Under the pieces are notes generated by a model. It was not told the DNA's origin and searched no databases. It saw nothing but the letters and a program-made list of their open reading frames with translations. From the NCBI GenBank assembly GCA_963798795.1, contig CAWCUZ010000001.1:372001-436000 (forward strand): a stretch of 64,000 bases of DNA. Reading direction: 5' to 3'. The translations under genes were made by a program, and so were the position numbers. The first letter of the stretch is position 1. Each line of letters opens with the position of its first letter. Positions 47,959-57,686 of the stretch are shown here, in pieces. The stretch comes from CAWCUZ01 sp963798795 (GTDB lineage Bacteria; Acidobacteriota; Vicinamibacteria; Vicinamibacterales; SCN-69-37).

Positions 47959-48939
47959 ATGAGCCACTCCCCCAGCGCCGACGCCGCGCTCGACCTGGCC
48001 CGGCGCGTCCTCGAAACGGAGGCCGCGGCGATTCTCGGCCTGGTGCCCCAACTGGACGGCAGCTTTTCGCGCGCCGTCGATCTGCTCCACCAGTGCACGG
48101 GCCGCGTGATTGCGACCGGCATGGGCAAGTCGGGCATCATCGCCCACAAGATTTCCGCGACCCTGTCGAGTACCGGTACGCCCGCCATCTTTCTGCACCC
48201 GGCCGAGGCGCTCCACGGCGACCTGGGGATGGTCCAGGCCGGCGACGTCGTCATCGCGCTGTCGTACACGGGAGAGACCGGTGAGCTCGTGCGGCTGCTC
48301 GAAGCGATCCGGCGCATCGGCGCCCGGCTCATTGCCGTCACCGGCAATCCGGGATCCACGCTCGGCCAGGCGTCTGACGTGACGTTGAACTGCCACGTCG
48401 CCGAAGAAGCCTGCCCCATGAACCTCGCCCCGACGGCCAGCACGACGGCCGCGCTCGCATTGGGCGACGCGCTCGCGATGGCGCTGTCCTCCCGGAAGGG
48501 TTTTCGCGAGGAGCAATTCGCCGACCTGCATCCCGGCGGGCTCCTGGGCAAGAAGTTGATGCGGATCGACACCTTGATGAGCGCCGGCGACGCCATTCCC
48601 CTGGTCCGATCTGACACGCCCATGCCGGACGTCATCCACGAGATGTCCAGCAAACGCCTGGGGATGACCTGCGTGGTGGATGCCGACGGCCGGCTCGAGG
48701 GGATTGTGACCGACGGCGACCTGCGTCGGCGGATGCTGGCCGGGCCGGACCTGCTGGGGCGACGCGCACGCGACGTGATGACCGCCCTGCCGGTCACGAT
48801 CAGCCGGTCCATGCTGGGTGTCGAAGCCTTGAAGTTGATGGAGGAACGGAAGATCACGTCCCTGGTCGTCGTGGACGAGAGTCGCAAGGTGGAAGGCGTC
48901 GTCCACTTGCACGACCTGTGGCGGACGCAGATGATTTGA
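47959..48939 (+). CDS. kdsD: arabinose-5-phosphate isomerase
   Basis: The 326-residue enzyme turns ribulose-5-phosphate into arabinose-5-phosphate. An N-terminal SIS domain (ATGMGKSGIIAHKISATLSSTG, FLHPAEALHGDLGM, SYTGETGEL) is followed by two CBS domains (about residues 205-325). It stands between kdsA and kdsC, directly supplying KdsA. Confidence 0.95.
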   Translation: MSHSPSADAALDLARRVLETEAAAILGLVPQLDGSFSRAVDLLHQCTGRVIATGMGKSGIIAHKISATLSSTGTPAIFLHPAEALHGDLGMVQAGDVVIALSYTGETGELVRLLEAIRRIGARLIAVTGNPGSTLGQASDVTLNCHVAEEACPMNLAPTASTTAALALGDALAMALSSRKGFREEQFADLHPGGLLGKKLMRIDTLMSAGDAIPLVRSDTPMPDVIHEMSSKRLGMTCVVDADGRLEGIVTDGDLRRRMLAGPDLLGRRARDVMTALPVTISRSMLGVEALKLMEERKITSLVVVDESRKVEGVVHLHDLWRTQMI

Positions 48940-48959
48940 CGAGGGGGCACGAGAACCGA

Positions 48960-49496
48960 GTGGCTCTGTCGTCACACATCCTGGACACCCGCGCCCGCGC
49001 CCTCCGGCTGCTGCTCTTCGACGTCGACGGCGTCCTCACCGATGGGTCCGTCATCCTGCACGGCAACGGAGGAGAATCGAAGGGGTTCTACATCCGGGAC
49101 GGCGCGGCGCTCGTCTGGGCTCGCCGGGCCGGACTCGACGTGGGATGGCTGAGCGGCCGGGCGTCGCGGGCGACCTCCCGTCGCGCGGCCGAGCTGGGCA
49201 TCAGCCTGGTGCTCCAGGGCCAGACCGACAAGGGCATGGCCTATCGGCAACTGGCCGAGCGACGGAACCTGGCTCCGGCCGACGTGGCCTTCATGGGAGA
49301 CGACTTGCTGGACCTGCCCGTGCTCAAATCCGTCGGCTTTTCCGCGGCGCCGGCCGACGCCGTGCCGGAGGTCCGGGCTGTGGCGGACTGGGTGAGCCAG
49401 CACCACGGCGGTCGCGGCGCGGTGCGCGAATTCGTCGAACTCATCCTCCGGGCGCGCGGTGAGTGGGACCGCGTCGTCGCCTCGCACCTGGCCTGA
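48960..49496 (+). CDS. kdsC: Kdo-8-phosphate phosphatase
   Basis: The 178-residue HAD enzyme of the C0 type has LLFDVDGVLTDGS, LSGRASRATSRRAAELGI and FMGDDLLDLPVLKSVG. It frees Kdo for KdsB. GTG 48960 is preferred, with GAGGGGG about 12 bases upstream. It overlaps lapB by one base (TGATG). Confidence 0.94.
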   Translation: MALSSHILDTRARALRLLLFDVDGVLTDGSVILHGNGGESKGFYIRDGAALVWARRAGLDVGWLSGRASRATSRRAAELGISLVLQGQTDKGMAYRQLAERRNLAPADVAFMGDDLLDLPVLKSVGFSAAPADAVPEVRAVADWVSQHHGGRGAVREFVELILRARGEWDRVVASHLA

Positions 49497-50734
49497 TGAT
49501 GGACGGCACCTGGGCCCTGGTCTCGATTCTGATCGCGCTGCTCGCGGGTCTCGCGGCCGGCAAGGCGTGGGAGCGGTACAAGCTCGTCGAGGGGCGCTGG
49601 GTCGATCGGCGCCGCATCCGCCAGTCCCCGTTCTTCATCCTCGGCCTCAACTACCTCGTCGCCGGGCAGGTGGATCTGGCAGTCGAAGCGCTCGAAAAAG
49701 CCGCGGGCCTGGATCCGCGGGCGTTCGAGCTGCGGCTGGTCCTGGGCAATCTCTACCGCGAAAAGGGACAGGTCGGCCGCGCAGTCCAGCAGCATCAATC
49801 GCTGCTGCAGCGGCCCAGGCTGAACCGGATCGAACACGCCAACGTGCTGCTCTGCCTCGGCCTCGATTATCGTCGCGGTGGATTCGTCGACCGGGCGGTG
49901 GCGGCGTTTTCGGATGTCCTGAAGCTCGATCCGAACAACGAGGCGGCGCTGGTGAACCTGGAGAAGCTGCAGGAGGATCAGCACCAGTGGCAGGAGGCCT
50001 ACGTCACCCGGCAGCGACTCGCTCAACTGGCGGGGCCGCCCGACCAGCCGAAGTCGCAGTCGATTCTCGCGTTTCTCGAGAACGAACTCGGACTGCAGGC
50101 GATCAAGCAGGAGGACTGGGCGGAGGCGGCACGACGTTTCGAGGCCGCAATCGACCTCGATCGCGGCGTCATGCCGGCGTATCTGCACCTGGGGGACGTC
50201 CGGTTACGCATCGGCGACCTGCCGGGCGCCGCCCGCATCTGGGAACAATCGATCGAGATATCGCCCGACCGGGCGTACCTGACTCTGGACCGGCTCGAGG
50301 CGGTCTACGTCCGACTTGGTCTCGACCAGCGTTTCGCGGATCTGTGCCGGCGTCTGAGCGAGGCCACTCCGCGGGAATGGCGGGCGCGAGTCGCACTGGC
50401 GCGGCATCTCGGCCACCAGGGCCAGCAGGCCCGGGCGCTCGACCTGCTGTTCGAAGCGCTGCAGCACAATCCGCACGCCCTCGCCATCCACCAGGCCGTG
50501 TGGAACACGCTGTCTTCGCTCGACCTGCCAAAGCACCTGGTCGCGCGCTACATCGAGATCACCCGCGAATCGGTGTTCTACCTGGACCCGCATGTCTGCA
50601 TCCGGTGCCGCTATCGCAGCACCGAACTGCTCTGGCAGTGCCCGCACTGCCACGAATGGAACACGTTCGTCGAAGAGCGCATCACGCCGGCCACGGATAC
50701 GGAAGCCGAGATTCCGGCCGGCGCGGTGCGCTGA
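49496..50734 (+). CDS. lapB: LapB-like TPR protein with rubredoxin-type metal site
   Basis: The 412-residue protein has one N-terminal membrane helix (WALVSILIALLAGLAAG), nine or so TPR units, and a C-terminal metal ribbon with CIRCRYRS and CPHCHEW. This is the LapB/YciM build, which guides LpxC turnover and LPS assembly in Gram-negative bacteria. The position behind kdsABCD supports the assignment. Confidence 0.92.
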   Translation: MMDGTWALVSILIALLAGLAAGKAWERYKLVEGRWVDRRRIRQSPFFILGLNYLVAGQVDLAVEALEKAAGLDPRAFELRLVLGNLYREKGQVGRAVQQHQSLLQRPRLNRIEHANVLLCLGLDYRRGGFVDRAVAAFSDVLKLDPNNEAALVNLEKLQEDQHQWQEAYVTRQRLAQLAGPPDQPKSQSILAFLENELGLQAIKQEDWAEAARRFEAAIDLDRGVMPAYLHLGDVRLRIGDLPGAARIWEQSIEISPDRAYLTLDRLEAVYVRLGLDQRFADLCRRLSEATPREWRARVALARHLGHQGQQARALDLLFEALQHNPHALAIHQAVWNTLSSLDLPKHLVARYIEITRESVFYLDPHVCIRCRYRSTELLWQCPHCHEWNTFVEERITPATDTEAEIPAGAVR

Positions 50735-50753
50735 CGAGGACAGGCGGCCGCGA

Positions 50754-51357
50754 GTGCTGCGCGTAGCGCTGACGGGCGGCATCGCCACTGGTAAGTCGGT
50801 ACTGCCTTGGCCGTTTCGCGGCCCTGGGCGCGCCGACGATCGACGCCGACGTGCTGGCGCGCGAGGCGGTCGCGGCCGGCACGCCCGGACTCGACGCGGT
50901 CGTCGCGCGGTTCGGCCGCGAGATCCTCCGCCCCGACGGCCAGCTCGACCGCCCCCGGCTGGGCTCCCTGGTGTTTCAGGACGCCCACGCCCGACAGGAT
51001 CTCGAGGCGATCGTCCACCCGCGCGTCTATCGCGCGATCGCAGACTGGTTTCAGGCGTTGTCCCCCGCCGAGCCGCTCGCCGTGGCGGACATCCCGCTGC
51101 TGTTCGAAACGGGCCGCGATGGCGACTTCGATCGGGTCGTGGTGGCGGCCTGCCCGCTCGAGACCCAGGTCGCCCGCCTCACCCGGCGCGACGCGCTGTC
51201 GGTCGAGGAGGCTCGCCGGCGGATCGCGGCGCAGTGGCCGATCGCCGAGAAGCTCCGGCGCGCCGACTACGCCGTTGACACTTCTCGCGGATTTGCCCAG
51301 ACGGACCGGCAGGTCGAGTCCGTGTGGGGCGACCTGCGGGCCGACGCAGCCGGCTAG
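50754..51357 (+). CDS. coaE: dephospho-CoA kinase, one frameshift
   Basis: CoaE finishes CoA synthesis. The P-loop GGIATGKS is followed after one extra G at 50799 by YCLGRFAALGAPTIDADVLARE in the next frame. DIPLLFETGRDGDFDRVVVAAC is typical. The corrected length is about 200 residues. The start is GTG 50754, 20 bases after lapB. Confidence 0.92.
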
Positions 51358-51360
51358 CGG

Positions 51361-52293
51361 CTAACGCGCCGCGATCCGCCGCCCGGCGGCGGTCAGCGTA
51401 TTCTTCAGCAGCATCGCAATGGTCAGCGGTCCGACGCCGCCCGGCACGGGCGTGAGGGCGCCGGCGACGTCGGCGACCGCGGGATGCACATCGCCCACCA
51501 GCACGGCGCCCCGCCGGTCGAACGTCTCGAGCCTGGCGCTGCCCGTTCCGAACAGCGCCTCGACCGCGGCGCGGCTGGTCAGCGAGTTGATGCCGACATC
51601 GACCACGGTCGCGCCCGGTCGAACGAAGTCCGGCGTCACGAAGGCCGGGCGCCCGATGGCCGCCACCAGCACGTCCGCCTGACGGGCGAGGGCCGGCAGG
51701 TCCCTGGTCCGGGAATGACAGATGGTGACGGTGGCATCGCCCTGCAGGAGCAGCAACGCCATCGGCTTGCCGACAATCTCGCTGCGGCCGAGTACGACCG
51801 CGTGGCAGCCGGTCAGGTCGATCTCCGATCGACGCAGCAGCTCGATGACGCCGGACGGCGTGCAGGGCGCCAGCGCGGCGCGGCCCTGGACGAGCAGGCC
51901 GACGTTGCGGGGGTGAAATCCATCGACGTCTTTGTCGGGGTCGATGGCGTCGAACACCTGCTGCGCGGCGGCACGGCCCAGGGCCGCCGGCAGCGGCGAC
52001 TGCACGAGGATGCCATCGCAGTCGTCCGCGGCGTTCAGCCGATCGACCAGCCCCAGGACGTCCTCGAGCGAAGCCGACGCCGGCAGGCGGTGAACGGCCA
52101 CCCGCAGGCCCGCGTCGGCCCCGGCGCGGTCCTTGTTGCGAACATAGACCTGGGACGCCGGGTCGTCGCCGACGAGGACGATGGCGAGGGCGGGCGGGCG
52201 GCCCAGACGAGCCGCGCAGGCGGCGACCTCCGGCGCGAGTTCGGCCCGGATTGCGGCCGCGGCCGCGGCGCCGTCGAGTCTACGTGCGGTCAT
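51361..52293 (-). CDS. folD: methylene-tetrahydrofolate dehydrogenase/cyclohydrolase
   Basis: The 310-residue bifunctional enzyme has YVRNKDRAGADAGL with the catalytic Tyr/Lys, CDGILVQSPLPA, DGFHPRNVG, VVLGRSEIVGKPMALLLL, and the closing VPGGVGPLTIAMLL. ATG 52293 was chosen because it matches the family start. It is convergent with coaE. Confidence 0.96.
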   Translation of the reverse strand: MTARRLDGAAAAAAIRAELAPEVAACAARLGRPPALAIVLVGDDPASQVYVRNKDRAGADAGLRVAVHRLPASASLEDVLGLVDRLNAADDCDGILVQSPLPAALGRAAAQQVFDAIDPDKDVDGFHPRNVGLLVQGRAALAPCTPSGVIELLRRSEIDLTGCHAVVLGRSEIVGKPMALLLLQGDATVTICHSRTRDLPALARQADVLVAAIGRPAFVTPDFVRPGATVVDVGINSLTSRAAVEALFGTGSARLETFDRRGAVLVGDVHPAVADVAGALTPVPGGVGPLTIAMLLKNTLTAAGRRIAAR

Positions 52294-52383
52294 CCTCTCC
52301 CTGCCCGGGTCGTTCCACGTCGCCGGGACGGCCCATTCTATCCGCCTCGTCGTGCCTGCCGGCGCGACCGCGGCTCGCGCGAT

Positions 52384-52411
52384 TTGCACCCGCGGGCTTT
52401 CCCCATATAAT
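52384..52411 (+). promoter_or_regulatory. strong promoter of the APC permease gene
   Basis: TTGCAC (52384-52389), a 16-base spacer and a perfect TATAAT (52406-52411). It gives a leader of about 70 bases before GTG 52490. This is the best match to a consensus promoter in the window. Confidence 0.65.
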
Positions 52412-52489
52412 CACCGCGCGCGTCAGAAGCCTGCACCGTAAGTTGCACGCGTTGCAGCGGTTGGCCGTTTCAACCGAGAGGGGAGCACT

Positions 52490-53977
52490 GTGGCTGGCTC
52501 ATTGTTCAGAACCAAGTCGATCGATCGGCTCCTGTCCGATGCCACGGAGGGCGGAGAGGCCGGTCTCAAGCGCACGCTGGGTCCCTGGGCCCTGGTCGCG
52601 CTGGGGATCGGCGCGATCATCGGCGCGGGCATCTTCGTCCGGACCGCGGCCGCCATCGCCGAGCGGTCGGGACCGTCGGTCACCATCGCCTTCCTCGTCG
52701 CGGGCCTCGGCTGCGCCTTCGCGGGCCTGTGCTATGCCGAGTTCGCGTCGATGATCCCGATCGCAGGCAGCGCCTACACGTACTCCTACGCCACGATGGG
52801 CGAGCTCATCGCGTGGATCATCGGCTGGGACCTCGTGCTCGAGTACGCGGTCGGTGCCGCCACGGTGGCGATCGCCTGGAGCGAGTACTTCAATCGGGCC
52901 CTTCAGCTGATCGGGCTCTCCATACCCGATGTCTGGCGCCATTCACCCTTCGAAGGCGGCGTCATGAACATCCCGGCTGTCGGGATCCTGGCGATCCTGT
53001 CGCTGCTCCTGATCCGGGGCACCCAGGAATCGGCGCTCGTCAACGGGCTCATCGTCATCGTGAAGGTCACGATCGTCGTGATGGTGATCTCGATCGGCTG
53101 GGGGTTCATCAACCCGGCGTTCCACACGCCGTACATCCCCGACCCGACGACCTACACGACGCCGGAGGGCATCACGCACCCGTACGGCGGCATCATGGGG
53201 ATCCTCGGCGCCGCCGGCGTGGTCTTTTTCGCCTTCATCGGGTTCGACGCCGTGTCGACCGCGGCGCAGGAAGCCCGCAAGCCGGAACGGGACATGCCGA
53301 TCGGCATCCTGGGCTCGCTCGTGATCTGCACCGTGCTCTACGTCCTGTTCTCGCACGTGCTCAGCGGAATTGCGCCGGTCCAGTTCTTCCGGACCGCCGG
53401 GCGCGAGGCTTCCGTCTCGATGGCGATCGAGCAGTTCATGACGGGTTACGGGTGGCTGGCGAATTCCGTGACGATTGCCATCCTCGCCGGATTCTCATCG
53501 GTCATCCTGGTCATGCTGCTCGGCCAGTCGCGCGTGTTCTATTCGATGAGCCACGACGGCCTGGTGCCGAAGGTCTTTTCGGACGTGCACCCGCGCTACC
53601 GGACGCCCTACAAGTCCAACATGCTGTTCTTCTGCTTCACCGCCCTGTTCGCCGCCTTCATCCCCGGCGACATCGTCGGCGAGATGACGAGCATCGGCAC
53701 GCTCTTCGCGTTCATTCTCGTCTGCATCGGCGTCTGGATCATGCGGCGCCGGCGGCCGGATGTGCCGCGCGGGTTCCGGGTGCCGGCGCTTCCCTTCGTC
53801 GCCGTTGCCGGCACAGTCGTCTGTTCGTCGATGATCTACGGCCTGGGCTGGACGAACTGGATGCGGCTGCTGGTGTGGCTGGTGATCGGTCTGGCGATCT
53901 ACTTCAGCTACGGCCGCTCGCACAGCCGGCTCGTGAACGAGGAACGGCAGAAGCCGAGACGGCCCGGTTCGGTCTGA
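52490..53977 (+). CDS. APC-family amino-acid permease
   Basis: The 495-residue transporter has about 12-13 membrane helices and the family block LGIGAIIGAGIFV near residue 40, then SAYTYSYATMGELIAWIIGWDLVLEY. It is close to the cationic amino-acid transporter (CAT) branch. The substrate is not set by sequence. The start is GTG 52490 behind a GAGGGG ribosome site. It is convergent with thiE. Confidence 0.93.
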   Translation: MAGSLFRTKSIDRLLSDATEGGEAGLKRTLGPWALVALGIGAIIGAGIFVRTAAAIAERSGPSVTIAFLVAGLGCAFAGLCYAEFASMIPIAGSAYTYSYATMGELIAWIIGWDLVLEYAVGAATVAIAWSEYFNRALQLIGLSIPDVWRHSPFEGGVMNIPAVGILAILSLLLIRGTQESALVNGLIVIVKVTIVVMVISIGWGFINPAFHTPYIPDPTTYTTPEGITHPYGGIMGILGAAGVVFFAFIGFDAVSTAAQEARKPERDMPIGILGSLVICTVLYVLFSHVLSGIAPVQFFRTAGREASVSMAIEQFMTGYGWLANSVTIAILAGFSSVILVMLLGQSRVFYSMSHDGLVPKVFSDVHPRYRTPYKSNMLFFCFTALFAAFIPGDIVGEMTSIGTLFAFILVCIGVWIMRRRRPDVPRGFRVPALPFVAVAGTVVCSSMIYGLGWTNWMRLLVWLVIGLAIYFSYGRSHSRLVNEERQKPRRPGSV

Positions 53978-54057
53978 CGGCACGCACGCGGCCGCGCGCT
54001 CGGAAGCCATTGCACCCGGCCGGCGGCGGGACCGTCGGCCGGGTCCTTGTTGCCGCC

Positions 54058-54699
54058 CTACTCGCCGAGCGCCAGGAGAAAGTCCCGGACCCGGGCGCCC
54101 GGCTCGCCGACGAACAGGTCCGAGATCACGGCGACCGCCGAGGCACCGGCTTCGAGCACTCGCCGTGCCGTGTCCACGCGAATCCCGCCGATCGCCACCA
54201 GAGGCCGCTGCCGTTCCTTCGCGCGCGCGGCCGCCGCGCGAAGGCCCTCGAGCCCGACAACCGGGTGGTCGGCCGGCTTGATCCGAGTAGGAAACACCGC
54301 GCCCACCGCCACGTAGTCGGCAGGCTGCTCGAGCGCGGCTTCGAGCTGCTCGGCGCCGTGCGTGGACAGACCCACCACGGCCTCGTCTCCGATCCAGCGG
54401 CGGACGTCCGACAGGGCGACGTCGTCCGGACCCAGGTGGACGCCGTCGGCACCGGCCAGGTGCGCCAGGTCAGCCCGGTCGTTCACGATGAACGTGGCGC
54501 CCGCCCGCCGCGCGCGCGCGGCCAGGTCGGTGGCCAGGGTGAGAAAGTCGCCCGAAGCCAGCGTCTTGGCGCGCACCTGCAGCAGGCGCACACCCGCGCG
54601 CAGCCAGGCCGCCGCCACGTCGTCGGGCCGCAGCCCGTGCGCCGCGGCGACATCGACGTCGAGGATGGCGTAGAGCCGGGAAGGAAACTGAAAGGCCAC
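54058..54699 (-). CDS. thiE: thiamine-phosphate synthase
   Basis: The 213-residue TIM-barrel enzyme joins the thiazole and pyrimidine halves of thiamine. Motifs are QVRAKTL, FIVNDRADLAHLAGADGVHLGPDD, GLSTHGAEQLEAAL, and VGAVFPTRIKPADH. It follows accC by nine bases on the same strand. Confidence 0.94.
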   Translation of the reverse strand: MAFQFPSRLYAILDVDVAAAHGLRPDDVAAAWLRAGVRLLQVRAKTLASGDFLTLATDLAARARRAGATFIVNDRADLAHLAGADGVHLGPDDVALSDVRRWIGDEAVVGLSTHGAEQLEAALEQPADYVAVGAVFPTRIKPADHPVVGLEGLRAAAARAKERQRPLVAIGGIRVDTARRVLEAGASAVAVISDLFVGEPGARVRDFLLALGE

Positions 54700-54708
54700 C
54701 GGCCGCGG

Positions 54709-56088
54709 TCAGGCCGAATCGGCGAGTCCGCGCGGCTCGACCTTCTTCTTGTCCGGCATGAACCGCTCCATGAAATGGGTGCTCAGCCGGCCGGCCAGAA
54801 AGTCCGGATCCTGGAGAATCCGCAGGTGCAGCGGGATGGAGGTCTTGATGCCGTCCACGACCGTCATCTCGAGCGTCCGCCGCATCCGCACGATCGCTTC
54901 CTGACGGTCGCGGCCGTAGGTAATCACCTTGGCGATGAGCGAATCGTAGTAGGGCGAGACGGTGCACTCGGAATGCGCGTAGGTGTCGACCCGCACGCCC
55001 GGGCCGCCGGGCACGCTGAAGGCCTGAATCACGCCGGGGCTCGGCACGAATGTGTCGGGATCCTCCGCGTTGACACGGCACTCGATCGCATGCCCCCGGA
55101 ACTGGATGTCGCTCTGCCGCACGGACAGGCGTTCGCCGGCGGCGATCCGGATCTGTTCCTTCACGATGTCGATGCCGGTGATGAACTCGGTCACCGGGTG
55201 TTCGACCTGCAGCCGGGTGTTCGCTTCCAGGAAGTAGAAGCGTCCGGACGGGTCCATCAGGAATTCGAACGTGCCGGCGTTCGTGTACTGAACGGCGCGC
55301 GCCGCATCGACCACGGTCGAGCCCAGCTTGCGGCGCTGCTTGCCCGTGAGCGCGACCGACGGCGCTTCTTCGAGCAGCTTCTGATGCCGCCGCTGAATCG
55401 AGCATTCGCGCTCGCCCAGGTGCACGACGTTGCCGTGATGGTCGCCGAGCACCTGGATCTCGATGTGCCGGGGCGCCTCGACGTACTTCTCCAGGTAGAC
55501 GTCGCCCACGCCGAACGCCGCCTCGGCCTCGCGCATCGCGGTCTTGAGCGACTTGGAGAGGTCCTCCGCCTTGTGGACCACCCGCATGCCCCGCCCGCCG
55601 CCGCCGGCCACCGCCTTGATGATGACCGGGTAGCCCAGTTCCTTGGCGGTCTCGAGCGCCTGCTCGTCGCCCTGGATCGGTCCGTCGCTGCCCGGCAGGA
55701 CCGGCACGCCGGCCTTCTTCATGGCCCGGCGGGCCCGGGCCTTGTCGCCCATCAGCTTGATGACGTTCGGATATGGCCCGATGAACTTGATATGGCAGGC
55801 CTCGCAGACCTCGGCCAGGTACGCGCTCTCGGACAGAAAGCCATAGCCCGGGTGGATCGCGTCGGCGCCGGTGATTTCGGCGGCGCTGATGATCGCCGGC
55901 ACGCTGAGATAGCTGTCGATGCTGCGGGCCGGGCCGATGCACACGTCCTCGTCGGCAAACCGCACGTGGAGCGAGTGCTCGTCGGCCTCGGAGTACACCG
56001 CGACCGTCTTGATGCCCAGCTCGCGGCAGGCGCAGATCACACGCAGCGCGATTTCGCCCCGGTTGGCAATCAGAATCTTCGAAAACAT
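54709..56088 (-). CDS. accC: acetyl-CoA carboxylase, biotin carboxylase subunit
   Basis: The 459-residue ATP-grasp enzyme has MFSKILIANRGEIALRVI, GYGFLSE, AVAGGGGRGMRVV and ECSIQRRHQKLLEEAPS with the catalytic region. It carboxylates biotin on AccB. It overlaps accB by one base. Confidence 0.97.
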   Translation of the reverse strand: MFSKILIANRGEIALRVICACRELGIKTVAVYSEADEHSLHVRFADEDVCIGPARSIDSYLSVPAIISAAEITGADAIHPGYGFLSESAYLAEVCEACHIKFIGPYPNVIKLMGDKARARRAMKKAGVPVLPGSDGPIQGDEQALETAKELGYPVIIKAVAGGGGRGMRVVHKAEDLSKSLKTAMREAEAAFGVGDVYLEKYVEAPRHIEIQVLGDHHGNVVHLGERECSIQRRHQKLLEEAPSVALTGKQRRKLGSTVVDAARAVQYTNAGTFEFLMDPSGRFYFLEANTRLQVEHPVTEFITGIDIVKEQIRIAAGERLSVRQSDIQFRGHAIECRVNAEDPDTFVPSPGVIQAFSVPGGPGVRVDTYAHSECTVSPYYDSLIAKVITYGRDRQEAIVRMRRTLEMTVVDGIKTSIPLHLRILQDPDFLAGRLSTHFMERFMPDKKKVEPRGLADSA

Positions 56089-56561
56089 CAGCCGACCCTG
56101 AGGGCAAACAGCCGGTCACCAAACTGGACCGGCTTGCCGTTTTCGACGTAGATCGCCGCGATCTCGCCGTCGCAATCGCTCTCGATCTCGTTCATCAGCT
56201 TCATCGCTTCGATGATGCACAGGACCTGTCCTTTCTTGACCAGGTCCCCCACCTCCACGAACGCCCGGGCGCCCGGTTCGGGCGAGCGGTAGAGCGTGCC
56301 GACGATCGGCGACTTGACGACGGCCAGTTCGACGCCGTCGATCGGCTCGACCGGCGCCCGGCCGGCGGCGGCCGGCTCGGCGGCAGGACGCGCCACCGGC
56401 GCGGCGCCGCCTGGCGGGCCCGGCGCGGGCGGCGCCTCGACGACCACCGGGGCGGACGCCTTCCGGATCCGCACCTTCAGGCCGTCACGCTCCATCTCGA
56501 ACTCGGCCAGCTCGTGCTCGCGCACGAGGTCGAGGATCTGTTTGATGTCGTCGAGGTCCAT
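56088..56561 (-). CDS. accB: acetyl-CoA carboxylase, biotin carrier protein
   Basis: The 157-residue protein has an N-terminal helical start (DLDDIKQILDLVREHELAEFE), an Ala/Pro linker and a biotinyl domain with the EAMKLMNEI lysine. The carboxyltransferase genes are not in the window. Confidence 0.96.
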   Translation of the reverse strand: MDLDDIKQILDLVREHELAEFEMERDGLKVRIRKASAPVVVEAPPAPGPPGGAAPVARPAAEPAAAGRAPVEPIDGVELAVVKSPIVGTLYRSPEPGARAFVEVGDLVKKGQVLCIIEAMKLMNEIESDCDGEIAAIYVENGKPVQFGDRLFALRVG

Positions 56562-56564
56562 GAG

Positions 56565-57677
56565 TCAGACAATCAGCAGGTCGAGCGGAGCGTCGGTGAG
56601 CACTTCGCAGCCGTCCGTCGTCACGATCACGTCATCCTCCAGCCGCACCCCTCCGGTGCCGGCTACGTAGGCGCCGGGCTCGATGGTGCAGACCATGCCG
56701 GCCTGGAGCGGCACGGTCGCGTCGGGGCCGGTCCGCCCGATGCGCGGGGCCTCGTGCACTTCGAGGCCGAGGCCGTGGCCCGTCCCGTGCAGAAATGCCG
56801 CCTCGAGGCCGTGATCCCGAAGCGTCGACCGGGCGGCGGCATCCACATCGGCCGCCGGAGCGCCCTCGCGGACCTGCCGCACGGCCGCGTGATGCGCCGC
56901 GCGGACCGCCCGATACAGGGCCACCCCCTCCGGTGGCACCTGACCGATACCGGCCATCCGCGTCAGGTCGAGGCAGTATCCGTCCAAGACCCCGCCGAAG
57001 TCCAGCACCACCAGGTCGCCCGGCTGGAGCCGCCGGTCCGTCGGCCGGGCGTGGGGATACGCGCTGTTCGGGCCCGACGCCACGATCGTCGGAAAGGCCG
57101 CCGACGAGAAGCCCGCCAGGCGCAGCGCGCGTTCGACGTCCGCCGCGATGTCGTTCTCCGTCCGCCCGGCCCGGACCCAGTCGGCCAGCCGACGGGCGAC
57201 GCCGGAAATCAGTCGGCCGCCGCGGCGCAGGATCTCCTGCTCGACCTCATCTTTTATCAGGCGCTGCGATTCGACGCCCGCGTCGGCGGCAACCCACTCA
57301 ATCGTATCGGCCAGCCGCTGCCAGCGCGTCAGCGTCTGGACGGTCACGTGGGCGGCTTCGAATCCCACCCGGCGGGCACCCGCGCGGACGGTCAGAGCGG
57401 CCAGGGCCTCGTCATAGCTCCGCTCGACGCGCTCGAGGCTGACCGGGCCCAGCCGACCTTCGGCCCCCGCTGCCTGGAGCAGGCCTTCGTAGCGGCCGTC
57501 CGCGAGCAGCCAGGTCTCGTCGCGCCCGCAGACGAGGAGACCGGCGGACCCGGAAAAGCCCGTCAAGTAGGCGATGTTCACCGCGGATGAGATGACGACC
57601 AGATCGAGGCCCGGGCCCAGGCCACGCCGCAGGCGATCGAGTCGGGCGGCCCACGAGGGCCGCGGCCAGCCGGTCAT
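56565..57677 (-). CDS. M24 family Xaa-Pro aminopeptidase
   Basis: The 370-residue protein has a creatinase-like N-terminal domain and a pita-bread C-terminal domain with metal ligands in LDFGGVLDGYCLDLTRM, HGTGHGLGLEVHE, CTIEPGAY and VRLEDDVIVT. It removes N-terminal residues before proline. Its stop lies three bases before accB, a pairing common in bacteria. Confidence 0.94.
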   Translation of the reverse strand: MTGWPRPSWAARLDRLRRGLGPGLDLVVISSAVNIAYLTGFSGSAGLLVCGRDETWLLADGRYEGLLQAAGAEGRLGPVSLERVERSYDEALAALTVRAGARRVGFEAAHVTVQTLTRWQRLADTIEWVAADAGVESQRLIKDEVEQEILRRGGRLISGVARRLADWVRAGRTENDIAADVERALRLAGFSSAAFPTIVASGPNSAYPHARPTDRRLQPGDLVVLDFGGVLDGYCLDLTRMAGIGQVPPEGVALYRAVRAAHHAAVRQVREGAPAADVDAAARSTLRDHGLEAAFLHGTGHGLGLEVHEAPRIGRTGPDATVPLQAGMVCTIEPGAYVAGTGGVRLEDDVIVTTDGCEVLTDAPLDLLIV

Positions 57678-57686
57678 GGCCCGATC